Assembly: GCA_963785245.1 (NCBI GenBank)
Contig: CAWAUO010000001.1
Location: 124,001-188,000, forward strand
Length of the DNA stretch: 64,000 nt
Source of the DNA: JAHEEL01 sp963785245
GTDB taxonomy: Bacteria > Actinomycetota > Acidimicrobiia > Spongiisociales > UBA5794
Reading direction: 5' to 3'
Part shown: positions 1-8,496 of the stretch, piece after piece
How the letters are laid out: every line of letters starts with the position of its first letter
How positions within the stretch are numbered: position 1 is the stretch's first letter
Notes under the pieces: generated by a model
Database searches by the model: none
Told to the model about the DNA's origin: nothing
Seen by the model: only the letters and a program-made list of their open reading frames with translations
Program-made: the position numbers and the translations under genes

Positions 1-2132
1 CCTGTCGCCTGATCGACCGCCCGCTCCGGCCCAACTTCCCGAAGGGCTATCGCAACGACACGCACGTCGTCGCAACCGTCCTATCGGCCGATCTCGTCAA
101 CGCCTACGACCTCCCGGCGCTCAACGGCGCTTCCGGGGCTCTCACGCTCAGTTCGCTTCCGTTTGACGGGCCCATTGGCGCCGTGAGGCTTGCCCTCATC
201 GACGGCACCTGGGTTCCCTTCCCGACCTACGAACAGCTCGAAGGCGCCGTCTTCGATCTCGTCGTAGCGGGCAAGAAGAACGCGAACGGTGAGGTCGACA
301 TTGCCATGGTCGAAGCCGGCGCCACCGAAGACGGGTACCGACTCGTCCAGGACGGCCAGCAGGCCAGCGATGAAGAGACCGTCGCCCGTGGACTCGAAGA
401 GGCCAAGGGCTACATCGCCAAGCTGATCGAAATGCAGCTTGAGCTGCTCGACGCCGTTGGACCGGCCGCTTCGTACGACTGGCCGATCTCTGAGGATTAC
501 TCCTCTGAGATGTACGATCGTGTCGCAGCGATCGCCAAGCCGAAGCTTGAGGCGCTCGGCACCATCGCCGACAAGACGGAGCGCCTCGACGCCGAGGCCG
601 CGACGAAAGAAGCGGTGCTCGCCGAACTCGCACTCGACGACGATGACGTCGACGGGGCGAAGGCAGCTTCGGCCGCCTACCGCGCCGTTCAGAAGCAGGT
701 CATGCGATCTCGCGTCGTTGCCGAAGGCGTGCGTCTCGACGGTCGCGGTGCCGCCGACATTCGTGAGATCGACGTCAAGGTCGGAATGATCCCCGAAGCC
801 CACGGCTCCGGACTCTTCCGCCGCGGCGAGACCCAGGTCCTGAACGTCACCACGCTCGGGATGCTGAAGATGGAGCAGATGCTCGACACCATCTCCATCG
901 AAGATTCCAAGCGCTACATGCACCACTACAACATGCCGCCGTTCGCCACAGGCGAAGCGGGCTTCATGCGCGGACCCAAGCGTCGCGAGATCGGACACGG
1001 TGCCCTCGCTGAGAAGGCGCTGCTGCCGGTGATTCCCAACGACGAGGAGTTCCCGTACGCCTTCCGCCTCGTCTCCGAAGTGCTGATGTCCAACGGTTCC
1101 TCGTCGATGGCCTCGGTCTGCGGATCGTCACTCTCGCTGATGGACGCAGGTGTTCCGATTGCCGCGCCGGTCGCAGGAATCGCGATGGGCCTCATCAACC
1201 ACGACGACGAATTCGTCACCCTCACCGACATCCTCGGAGCCGAGGATGCGCTGGGTGACATGGACTTCAAGGTCGCGGGAACTGAGGACATGATCACGGC
1301 TCTGCAGCTCGACACCAAGATCGAGTCGCTGCCGGCCGAGGTGCTGATCTCGGCGATGGGCCAGGCGAAGGATGCCAGGCTGTTCATCCTCGGCAAGATG
1401 ACGGACGTGCTGCCGGCACCGCGCGAGGAGCTTGCACCGACCGCACCGAAGATCGAAGCCATCTCCGTCCCGAAGGACAAGATCGGCGAGGTCATCGGAC
1501 CGAAAGGCAAGACGATTCGGGAACTCGAAGCAGAGACCGGCGCCACGATCGAGATCGAGGACGACGGAACCATTCGCGTCGGTGCCCCCGATACGACGTC
1601 GCTCGATCTCGCCAAGGAGCGGATCCTCGCCATCGGCTACCCGCCGGAGGCCAACGTCGGAGAGACGTACGAAGGCGAAGTCGTGAACATCACGAAGTTC
1701 GGTGCCTTCGTCAACATCCTTCCCGGCCGTGACGGCCTGCTGCACATCTCGAAGATTGGTGGCGGCAAGCGCATCGATCGCGTCGAGGACGTGCTCGCGC
1801 TCGGCGACAAGGTCGAGGTTGTCGTTCGTGAGATCGATGACCGCGGCAAGGTCAGCCTTGACCTCGCCAACGCCCCTGCAGCGCCCGAGGGCGGCGACTC
1901 GAAGCCTTCGGGTGACGATCGTCGCAGCGACTCCAACGAAGGTCGGCGCGATCGCAACGAGAGCCGCGGCGACCGCGGTGGTGATCGTGGCGGCGACGGC
2001 GGACGTGGACGTGGACGGGATCGCGGACAGCGTGACCGTGGGAACGGCCGTCGCAACGACAGCGGTGGCGAGGCCAAGCCAGGCCGGACCGTCGTTTCGT
2101 TCGAAGACGATTTCGAGGACGGCCTCTCCTAG
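1..2132 (+). CDS. pnp: Polyribonucleotide nucleotidyltransferase (PNPase), 5'-truncated
   Basis: This phosphorolytic 3'-5' exoribonuclease degrades mRNA with inorganic phosphate, normally as a trimer in the degradosome. The gene enters from the left edge; the first full codon is at nt 3 and reads into RLIDRPLRPNFPKG, a hallmark of the first RNase PH domain. An all-helical linker follows, then the second RNase PH core (SMASVCGSSLSLMDAG, nt 1105-1150), a KH domain with IGEVIGPKGKTIRELE (about 1480-1545), and an S1 domain (about 1670-1870). The C-terminus is an Arg/Gly/Asp-rich tail (about 1900-2060) ending in an acidic patch. The GTG at 183 is internal, not the start. A strong hairpin terminator follows directly. 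Confidence 0.97.
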   Translation, partial: CRLIDRPLRPNFPKGYRNDTHVVATVLSADLVNAYDLPALNGASGALTLSSLPFDGPIGAVRLALIDGTWVPFPTYEQLEGAVFDLVVAGKKNANGEVDIAMVEAGATEDGYRLVQDGQQASDEETVARGLEEAKGYIAKLIEMQLELLDAVGPAASYDWPISEDYSSEMYDRVAAIAKPKLEALGTIADKTERLDAEAATKEAVLAELALDDDDVDGAKAASAAYRAVQKQVMRSRVVAEGVRLDGRGAADIREIDVKVGMIPEAHGSGLFRRGETQVLNVTTLGMLKMEQMLDTISIEDSKRYMHHYNMPPFATGEAGFMRGPKRREIGHGALAEKALLPVIPNDEEFPYAFRLVSEVLMSNGSSSMASVCGSSLSLMDAGVPIAAPVAGIAMGLINHDDEFVTLTDILGAEDALGDMDFKVAGTEDMITALQLDTKIESLPAEVLISAMGQAKDARLFILGKMTDVLPAPREELAPTAPKIEAISVPKDKIGEVIGPKGKTIRELEAETGATIEIEDDGTIRVGAPDTTSLDLAKERILAIGYPPEANVGETYEGEVVNITKFGAFVNILPGRDGLLHISKIGGGKRIDRVEDVLALGDKVEVVVREIDDRGKVSLDLANAPAAPEGGDSKPSGDDRRSDSNEGRRDRNESRGDRGGDRGGDGGRGRGRDRGQRDRGNGRRNDSGGEAKPGRTVVSFEDDFEDGLS

Positions 2133-2155
2133 CGAGAGCCAACCGAGAACAAACG

Positions 2156-2190
2156 GAAGCCCCGGGCGATGCCCGGGGCTTCTCGCGTTT
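2156..2190 (+). terminator. Rho-independent-like terminator after pnp
   Basis: A perfect 12-bp inverted repeat lies at 2156-2167 and 2171-2182 (GAAGCCCCGGGC and its complement) with a 3-nt loop, 23 nt after the pnp stop. A short T run (gttt) follows at 2187-2190. It separates pnp from the convergent dodecin gene and may also end that transcript. Confidence 0.85.
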
Positions 2191-2205
2191 GGGACGTGGG
2201 CGTGG

Positions 2206-2412
2206 TCAGTCGTCGAGCACGAAGGTGAGCTTCATGTCGACGCGGAAGTGCTTGATGGTCCCGTCTTCGGCGAGAACGACCTTCTGCTCAGATATCCAGG
2301 CTCCCCGGACGTTGTTGACGGTCTGCTGCGCCTTGGCGATCCCTTTGCGGATCGCATCCTCGAAGCTCCCGGGGGATGTTGAGGTGATTTCGACCACCTT
2401 CGCAATCGACAC
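2206..2412 (-). CDS. Dodecin family flavin-binding protein
   Basis: A 68-aa protein with the size and pattern of dodecins: SIAKVVEITSTSPGSFEDA, then an amphipathic helix and W-I-S-E-Q strands (WISEQKVVL), ending in a beta strand FRVDMKLTFVLDD. Dodecins form hollow dodecamers that store or buffer flavins. The start is GTG at 2412, preceded by GAGGAG about 9 nt upstream. It lies convergent to pnp and divergent from the LexA-controlled imuA' gene, with the LexA box 49 nt upstream of its start. Confidence 0.9.
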   Translation of the reverse strand: MSIAKVVEITSTSPGSFEDAIRKGIAKAQQTVNNVRGAWISEQKVVLAEDGTIKHFRVDMKLTFVLDD

Positions 2413-2460
2413 GAACCGGCTCCTCTCGTTGGTACATCTCTAGGATACCGCACTTGCGAA

Positions 2461-2476
2461 TCGAACATATGTTCGA
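2461..2476. promoter_or_regulatory. LexA (SOS) box upstream of imuA'-imuB
   Basis: The perfect 16-bp palindrome TCGAACATATGTTCGA matches the actinobacterial/Gram-positive SOS box pattern CGAAC-N4-GTTCG. A -10-like TAAGGT abuts it at 2477-2482, so bound LexA would occlude the promoter. The identical 16 bp precedes dnaE2 at 22767-22782. Confidence 0.92.
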
Positions 2477-2526
2477 TAAGGTATGTGCCCGGCGGAGCGC
2501 CGGCAAGCGATGGGAGAGCCGGCGAA

Positions 2527-3258
2527 ATGACAGGAGAACCGGGAGTCGCCAGTCGCCAGTCGCCAGTCGCCGGCTGCGAGCTGCGAGCTGCGAGCCTCGA
2601 GCAGGACCGTGCTCCCGGCAGAGCTTCGGGTACGGACTGGAGACTTGAGACCGGGGACTGGCGACTTGATCTCCCTTCCCTTGGCCCCGGCCAGGTTGGA
2701 GTCCTTGCCGGGGAGGCGGGGCTCGGGATGACCCGACTGGGATTGGTCATGCTCTCCGGTCATGCCAGGGCGGGGTCGGTTGCCTATCTCGATGTCCGGG
2801 GCTGGTTGAGCCCGGTTGCCGCATGGGAAGTGGGGATCGAACCGGAGCGACTGGTGATCGCCCGTTGTCGGGATGTCGTTCGGTGGGGGAAAGCCGTTGC
2901 TGCCCTCCTCGACGGTGCGGCGGCGGTGCTGGCGGAAGTCCCGGCCGGTGCGAAGGACGTATCGATCCGGAAACTCGCAGCACTCGCCAGGAATCGAGGA
3001 ACCACGCTGCTGCTCCGACCGCTCGATGGAACGGTCCCTGCGGGTATCGCTCACCTGACGCTCGAGGCGCAGGAGATCTCCTGGAGCGGCGCCGGGGATG
3101 GACACGGTCGGATCGATCGGAGAACGACATTGTTGACGGCATCAGGGAAGACCATGCGGGGGATGACCCGAACGATCGAGATGGAGGACGATGGCTCGAA
3201 CGCTGTGCGTGTGGTATCCGGAGTGGCCGTTGCGGAGACCCGGAGCGTCGCAGGATGA
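2527..3258 (+). CDS. ImuA' (RecA-like accessory protein of the ImuA'-ImuB-DnaE2 mutasome)
   Basis: The conserved core starts near nt 2675 (LPSLGPGQVGVLAGEAGLG) and continues through YLDVRGWLSPVAAWEVGIE and ERLVIARCRDVVRWGKAVAA, the layout of actinobacterial ImuA' proteins, which resemble RecA without a full ATPase site. I choose ATG 2527 because GGGAGAG lies 8 nt upstream (2512-2518), whereas GTG 2485 would precede the transcription start expected from the -10 at 2477-2482. The N-terminal ~45 residues are encoded by heptanucleotide tandem repeats (2544-2669) and look unlike family members. The 3' end overlaps imuB by 68 nt, implying coupled translation. The locus is under a LexA box, so it should be DNA-damage inducible. 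Confidence 0.8.
   Translation: MTGEPGVASRQSPVAGCELRAASLEQDRAPGRASGTDWRLETGDWRLDLPSLGPGQVGVLAGEAGLGMTRLGLVMLSGHARAGSVAYLDVRGWLSPVAAWEVGIEPERLVIARCRDVVRWGKAVAALLDGAAAVLAEVPAGAKDVSIRKLAALARNRGTTLLLRPLDGTVPAGIAHLTLEAQEISWSGAGDGHGRIDRRTTLLTASGKTMRGMTRTIEMEDDGSNAVRVVSGVAVAETRSVAG
2544..2669. repeat. Heptanucleotide tandem arrays (locus A), partly inverted
   Basis: Three 7-bp arrays lie in a row: AGTCGCC x4 (2544-2571), GCTGCGA x3 plus one variant (2573-2600), and five GACTGGC-like units (2635-2669). The third array is the reverse complement of the first in phase, so the locus can fold back on itself. All of it is read within the imuA' frame. Confidence 0.85.
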
Positions 3259-4664
3259 ACCCGGCCAGGCGATCGGCGCCGACGGACGGGTCGAAGCGGT
3301 AAACGCCGCTGCATTCGCTTCCGGGATTCGCCGCGGGATGCGGAGAGGCGAGGCCGAGGGGATCTGCCCTCTGGTCGTGACGGTCGAGCGCGACTATCCG
3401 GCCGAGATGATCGCATTTGAATCGGTGGTTGCCGCCATCGAGGAACTCATCCCGAACGTCGAAGTCGTCGAACCCGGGTTGGTCTTTGTTCCGGTTGGCG
3501 GGGCTGTCGGGTACTACGGGGGAGAAGGGCCGCTGATCGAGCGGGTGGTCAAAGAGATCGATCGCGTGGCAGGCACCGGGTTCCGGATTGGGCTCGCCGA
3601 GGGGCCTTTCGCTGCAAAACATGCGTCAGCTGCGGCGATGGGTGATCCGCCGGTCTATCTCGTCGAGGACGACGAGGCGTTTCTTGCCTCGCTCGACATC
3701 GCAACGGCCGGCAGGGAAGAACTCGTTGCCACGTTCCGATGGCTCGGTATCACGACGCTCGGCGAACTCGCCCGCTTCCCGAGGAGCACCGTCGCGTCTC
3801 GGTTCGGTACTGCGGGTCTCACTGCCCATCGGCTCGCGTCCGGTCGAGATCGTGCCCTGAACCCACGAGATCTTCCTGTCGACCTCACCGTTTCGGAACG
3901 ATTCTCGCCACCGCTCGACGACCTTGAACAAGCTGCGTTTGTGGCCCGTTCGATGGCCGGTCGACTCATTGAGACCCTTGCATCATTTGGTGCAGCGCCG
4001 TTCCGGATTGTGGTGGAGGCCGAAGCAGCGGATGGCACGGTCCGATCCCGGACATGGCTGAGCGCTGATCCGTTGGATGACCGGGCGATCGCGGACCGGG
4101 TGCGCTGGCAACTTCGCGCATGGATCGACGGTGTCGGGGCCGGGATCCGAGGTGGCCTGGCAGCGCTTCGTATCGAACCGGCTCACCTCTCCGGAACGGG
4201 ACGGCAGCTTGCGCTTGGTGAGGACGCCCGGGCTGCGTCCGAGATCCACCGGGCATTTGCCGAGACACAGGCGATCGTCGGTCGGGACGAACTCCTCCAG
4301 GCTCATCCGCAGGGTGGACGGGAACCGGGCGAACGGGTCGCCTGGCATCGTTGGGGAGAGGAACCGGTCACCCGACGGGATCTGGAGGCGCCGTGGCCGG
4401 GCCGAATCCCTGGGCCTTCGCCAACGCTCGTGCCGCCAGAGCCCCAACCCTTCCACATCGAATGGGACGAGTGGCATGCCAACGCGGGTCCGGCTGGGGA
4501 GTCGGTGGGTGACGGTGCGATCCTGGGCTGGCCCCTGGAGGAGGGTGGGACGCTGGTGGAGAGGGGAGGAGACGGGAGATCAGTATCAGATCGTCACCTC
4601 TGCCGGTGCGTTCCTGTGCGAGATCAGGGGCGGGAAGACATGGCTGACGGGGATCTATGACTGA
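3191..4664 (+). CDS. imuB: ImuB, inactive Y-family polymerase-like protein (apparent frameshift near 4472)
   Basis: ImuB is the hub of the mutasome: a Y-family fold lacking catalytic carboxylates that links ImuA', DnaE2 and the sliding clamp. The N-terminus ARTLCVWYPEWPLRRPG and the fingers region VEPGLVFVPVGGAVGYYGG match ImuB; the DxD and SxDE catalytic positions of active Y polymerases are absent. The frame opened at 3191 stops at 4660 with an atypical tail. From 4473 the +1 frame reads GMPTRVRLGSRW, SWAGPW, GRWW and QYQIVTSAGAFLCEIRGGK, the conserved ImuB C-terminus, ending at TGA 4664. One extra base around 4472 explains this; the joined product would be 490 aa. Confidence 0.88.
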
Positions 4665-4671
4665 CCCGTGC

Positions 4672-5427
4672 CTACGCCGCCGCGTCCCTCGTCGACTCGT
4701 AGGTCTTCGACATCAGGTCGTACATCTCGTTCGTCAGCGGTGTGATGTCCCGGAACGTGAGGTCGCCGGTCTCGATCGGATCCAGGATTCTGACCGTCAC
4801 GCTGCCCGGGTAGACGAACCACGATCCCGGCGGGTTGATGTCGAAGGTCCCCGAGATGACCACCGGCAGCAGGTCTGCACCGTTGTCGATTGCGAGTCGT
4901 GCCGCTCCCTTGTGAAACGTTGCCATGTCGCCGGTGCGGCTGCGGGTCCCCTCCGCGAACACCATCAGCGAGTACCCGCGGCGGAAGGTCTCCTTCGCAG
5001 CGTCGTTGATCGCCTGCCTCGTCGAGATCGCACCGCCGCGATCGACCTTCACAATTCCGGCCGCGTCCATGCCCGGTCCCACGAGCGGAATCTTGTACAA
5101 CTCCTTCTTGGCAAGGAAACGGATCGGTGTCGGGACCGCGCTGAACAGCACCGGGATATCGAAGTTCGATGTGTGGTTCGAGACCACGACGTAGCGGCGG
5201 TCCGGGTCCACACGTTCGGCACCTTCGACGGTCAGAACAATCGGCGGGATCTTGAGGAAGTGCCCCGCCCAGCGCTGGATCGTACGTTCCATCTTCCGCT
5301 CAGTCTTCGCGCCATCGTCGCCGCGCCGCCCAACCCAGATCACCTGTGCCGCCTGTGACAACGTATAGAAGAAGAAGATCGGGACAAGGACGAGTGTCCG
5401 GGAAGCGGCCTTCAGTGTTCGAACCAT
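4672..5427 (-). CDS. 1-acyl-sn-glycerol-3-phosphate acyltransferase (PlsC family)
   Basis: This membrane enzyme transfers an acyl chain to lysophosphatidic acid in phospholipid synthesis. It carries the HX4D motif (NHTSNFD), the glycerol-phosphate site FAEGTRSR, and the later LPVVISGT motif. The N-terminus TLVLVPIFFFYTLSQAAQV is a membrane segment. ATG 5427 is chosen: the longer reading from 5484 would run across the start of the divergent gene at 5465, and TACGCT lies 8 nt upstream of 5427, consistent with a leaderless start. Length is 251 aa, typical for PlsC. It converges with imuB with 7 nt between stops. Confidence 0.9.
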   Translation of the reverse strand: MVRTLKAASRTLVLVPIFFFYTLSQAAQVIWVGRRGDDGAKTERKMERTIQRWAGHFLKIPPIVLTVEGAERVDPDRRYVVVSNHTSNFDIPVLFSAVPTPIRFLAKKELYKIPLVGPGMDAAGIVKVDRGGAISTRQAINDAAKETFRRGYSLMVFAEGTRSRTGDMATFHKGAARLAIDNGADLLPVVISGTFDINPPGSWFVYPGSVTVRILDPIETGDLTFRDITPLTNEMYDLMSKTYESTRDAAA

Positions 5428-5464
5428 GGGCCGGTAGCGTAGCGAGCCCCAAGGAGCCACCACC

Positions 5465-6673
5465 ATGAAACAACGACGGCTCACAGGAGATCAAGTGCGG
5501 AGGATTGCGCTTGCGGCTCAGGGATTTACGACGCCCCGGCCACGCGGACGCATCGACGTTCGCCACTTCCGGCGTGTCTTCGAGCACATCGGGGTGCTTC
5601 AGCTGGATTCGGTGAACGTCCTCGAGCGCTCTCACTACCTGCCCCTGTTCTCGCGACTGGGCGTCTACAACCGGGCGGCGCTTGACCAGTGGACGGTGAG
5701 ATCGGGTGAGCTCTTCGAGTACTGGGGTCACGAAGCCTCCCTGCTACCGGTCGGTCTCCACCGGGCGTTCCGCTTCCGCATGGCCGAGATGAAGCCGTGG
5801 GGGAGTGTCCGCCGTCTGCTCGACGATCGGCCCGGGTACGTCGAGGGAGTGCTCGGCGAGGTCACCGATCGCGGCCCGCTTGCCGTCTCCGATCTCGATG
5901 ATCCGGGTGAGCGGGGCGGACCGTGGTGGGGCCACGCCCCTGGCAAGCAAGCACTCGAGTGGCTCTTCGCCTCGGGCAGGATCACGGCAACTCGTACGAA
6001 CACCTTCGGTCGCCGCTATGACCTTCCCGAGCGGGTCGTGCCCGCGTGGGCGCTCGACGAGGAACCACTCGACCGCGCAGCGGCCTATCGGCGATTGCTT
6101 GTCGCCGCCGCACGGCACCACGGCGTCGGGACGGCGGCCGACCTGGCCGACTACTACCGACTCCACGTTCCAACGGCCCGTGGCGTCCTCGCCGACCTCA
6201 CTGCAGACAAGGCCATCGTGAAGGTGGATGTCGAAGGATGGCGCCAACCCGCCTATCTCCACCCGGAGGCCGTACTCCCGCGCCGGATCGGAGGAACGGC
6301 ACTCCTCAGTCCGTTCGACTCGTTGATCTGGAAGCGTGAACGGGTCGAACGCATCTTTGGTTTTCGGTATCGGATCGAGATCTATGTGCCGAAGGACGAT
6401 CGCCAATTCGGGTACTACGTCCTGCCGTTCCTGCTTGACGGAGAACTCGTTGCCAGAGTGGATCTCAAGGCAGACCGCAATGGCCGCCGCCTCCTGGTAC
6501 AGGCAGCACATCTTGAACCGGGCAACGACAGGGATCGCGTTGCACGAGAGTTGGCAGCGGAGCTCGCTGGCATGGCGTCGTGGCTCGGCCTTGAAGAGTC
6601 CGTGGTCATGGATCGCGGAGATCTCGCGACCGCCCTCCGAACGAAGGTCGACGCCGGCACGTCCACGGGATGA
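5465..6673 (+). CDS. Winged-helix DNA glycosylase, YcaQ/AlkX family (HTH_42)
   Basis: A 402-aa protein of the HTH_42 family, whose characterised members unhook DNA interstrand crosslinks and remove alkylated bases. Recognisable blocks are RRIALAAQGF near the start, VFEHIGVLQLDSVNVLERSH (about residues 37-56), YWGHEASLLP, and FDSLIWKRERVERIFGFRY near residue 280. LQLD gives the Q-hydrophobic-D catalytic motif reported for the AlkX/YcaQ branch. AAGGAG lies 8 nt before ATG 5465. It sits next to the damage-inducible imuA'-imuB, but no LexA box precedes it. Confidence 0.85.
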   Translation: MKQRRLTGDQVRRIALAAQGFTTPRPRGRIDVRHFRRVFEHIGVLQLDSVNVLERSHYLPLFSRLGVYNRAALDQWTVRSGELFEYWGHEASLLPVGLHRAFRFRMAEMKPWGSVRRLLDDRPGYVEGVLGEVTDRGPLAVSDLDDPGERGGPWWGHAPGKQALEWLFASGRITATRTNTFGRRYDLPERVVPAWALDEEPLDRAAAYRRLLVAAARHHGVGTAADLADYYRLHVPTARGVLADLTADKAIVKVDVEGWRQPAYLHPEAVLPRRIGGTALLSPFDSLIWKRERVERIFGFRYRIEIYVPKDDRQFGYYVLPFLLDGELVARVDLKADRNGRRLLVQAAHLEPGNDRDRVARELAAELAGMASWLGLEESVVMDRGDLATALRTKVDAGTSTG

Positions 6674-6919
6674 CGTTCGACCGTGGCCCGGCGTCCCTGA
6701 GCCGGGTGTGATCGAAGTGACGTGGATTTCCGGATCCTGGGTCCCCGCGAGGTGTCGGCAGGAGACGGGAAGATTGAACCCTGCGGCCGATGGCTCGGCT
6801 CGGCTATCGCCCCGCTGTTTCGTCGGCGAGGAGCACGGCGGGTACGAGGCCGGTTGCAGCTTCGGTGATGAGTGCGAGTTCCTGGAGCGGCATCTGGCCC
6901 GTGAGCACCGGGCCTGCGG
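6674..6919. other. Intergenic stretch with a possible 3' extension of the small minus-strand gene
   Basis: No convincing full gene is present. On the minus strand, a frame open from 6804 to about 6960 reads AAGPVLTGQMPLQELALITE and fits as a continuation of the small protein at 6920-7099 if one base is missing near 6945. Otherwise I see nothing coherent here. Confidence 0.35.
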
Positions 6920-7099
6920 CTACCGGGGCAACGGCTGCCGGACCGGGGCCGGGACCGGCACAACCTCGGGCGCCATGACCTCCGCCGGTGGGACCACCGC
7001 GGGCGTCGTGGCGGATGGCGAGTCGGATTGGCTGACGATGACTGCCACAGCGGCGATGCCGACGGTGGTGATACCACCGGATCCGTGAGCAGGAGTCAT
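6920..7099 (-). CDS. Small putative membrane or exported protein
   Basis: A 59-aa ORF, starting MTPAHGSGGITTVG and followed by a hydrophobic stretch (IAAVAVIVS) and a Pro/Ala/Val-rich tail. GGGAGG lies 7 nt before ATG 7099, a strong ribosome binding site. No family is recognised. The stop at 6920-6922 may be artificial: one added base near 6945 would extend it in a coherent frame to a stop at 6804, giving 98 aa. Confidence 0.45.
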   Translation of the reverse strand: MTPAHGSGGITTVGIAAVAVIVSQSDSPSATTPAVVPPAEVMAPEVVPVPAPVRQPLPR

Positions 7100-7202
7100 G
7101 ATCTGCCTCCCTTTCCTCGTTGGCGGATGATGCCGGGAGGCAGTATCCGCGAATCGTGATGCAGCAGCGTTGCAGGACGGTTGCATCCCGCCCGCACCCG
7201 TC

Positions 7203-8399
7203 CTAGAGGTGAACGGCCACGAATTCTCCGGTCACGCCCGGGATCCGATAGTCGGCACCTGTGCGCCAATCGATGATGACGAGTTCCCCGGATTCGGAAT
7301 CCTGCATGGCGAGATGGCTACCGCCTGACACAAACCCGATCGGGTAGACGATTGAGTCGACGCGGACCGTCCTGAGTGTGGCATCAGTCTGATCGCGGAT
7401 CGTCAGCGATGTTCCGCCGGTGCTCGTATAGGTGGTCGCGGCGATCAGGCTGCCATCCGTCGAGATCTTCACTGCTGGGATCCCGGTGTTGGAACCGGGG
7501 AAAAGGTAGACCGGCTTGAAGTAGCGATTGACGACTCCGATTGTCGGGGCTACCGCGACCACGGTCGGAGCCAGGAGCGCCAATTCCTCGGCGGTGGAGA
7601 CCTGGGTGGCATCGACCAACAGTGCGTCTCCGCCTGCCGCGTACGCAACACCCCCCATCGCGCGGAGGGGCCGGCCCAGCGGGTCGAGAACGACGATCGC
7701 CGCGGGTTCGTCGACGGCAACTGCGTATCCCCAGTTACCCCACGTCAAGAGGCGCCGGCCGTCGGCAAGCGGCGTGACCAGCGTCGATTCAGTGCCCCCC
7801 AGCAGGCCCGGTCGTACGTCGACCCGGAACAGGGCGTTCGAACCCGCGCCGGTCGGTGCCGCCGTGTACGCAAGCGCCGCGGTGTCGACCGGATGAAACA
7901 CCGCGGCTGATGCCATGCTCTCGATTTGGATAGCGGCGTCCCCCGGGAGCGGTCCGGCAAAGAGGGTCCAGAACGGGTCGATGAATGCGATCGTCTCGCC
8001 GTTGTTGTCGAAATATGCCGAGGCGGGTGCAGACGGCAGCCGGTAGGACCGAGCGAATCGGTCAGATGCAAGCCACAGCACGGTGCGGGGATCGTCGGAT
8101 CGTGAGAGTGCGACGAGTCGGTCGAAATCGATCGGGAGGAGGTCGGAGAGGGGCGGTGGGAGCGTGGTCGGTGTGACGGCGAGTTCCTCGCTCTCCGACG
8201 CCACGAGAGCCGGTTCCGGATCGTCAGGTGTCTGCTGGTCGCCGCCCGCACCGAACACCACGAGCACCAAGAGCAGGACAACGAATGTGGCCCCGACGGC
8301 GACGGCGAGGCCGGGCCGCTTCTGCGTCGTGCGAGTGGGCGCTCGTGCGCCATCCGGTGCCAGTGGCCGGACGCCGCCTTGCTCGTCTCTGCGTTCCAC
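7203..8399 (-). CDS. Membrane-anchored extracytoplasmic protein, beta-propeller-like
   Basis: A 398-aa protein of unknown function. A basic cytoplasmic N-terminus is followed by one membrane segment (residues ~32-51, VAVGATFVVLLLVLVVFGAG), a Pro/Thr linker, and a ~330-residue domain with repeated hydrophobic strands of WD/PQQ style (TVLWLASDRFARSY, ETIAFIDPFW, ALAYTAAPTG, LVIIDWRTGADYRI). No catalytic motif is visible. The start is GTG 8399, with TAGCAT 6 nt upstream and no ribosome binding site, so it is probably leaderless. It is divergent from the SDR gene. Confidence 0.7.
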   Translation of the reverse strand: MERRDEQGGVRPLAPDGARAPTRTTQKRPGLAVAVGATFVVLLLVLVVFGAGGDQQTPDDPEPALVASESEELAVTPTTLPPPLSDLLPIDFDRLVALSRSDDPRTVLWLASDRFARSYRLPSAPASAYFDNNGETIAFIDPFWTLFAGPLPGDAAIQIESMASAAVFHPVDTAALAYTAAPTGAGSNALFRVDVRPGLLGGTESTLVTPLADGRRLLTWGNWGYAVAVDEPAAIVVLDPLGRPLRAMGGVAYAAGGDALLVDATQVSTAEELALLAPTVVAVAPTIGVVNRYFKPVYLFPGSNTGIPAVKISTDGSLIAATTYTSTGGTSLTIRDQTDATLRTVRVDSIVYPIGFVSGGSHLAMQDSESGELVIIDWRTGADYRIPGVTGEFVAVHL

Positions 8400-8496
8400 G
8401 ATGCGATGCTAGGCGAAGTGATGGTTTGCGATGGGAGGATTCTCGGAGCCGGTAGGGGCTATCGTCGGAGTCAGGCAACCGCAAGGAGCGTGTGTG

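Noticed and set aside
2483..2530. 15-codon ORF starting ATG 2483 just after the LexA box
   Set aside because: It would start before the expected transcription start from the -10 at 2477-2482; no support.
2544..2669. CRISPR-like array
   Set aside because: Units are 7 bp, directly adjacent and without spacers; no cas genes nearby.
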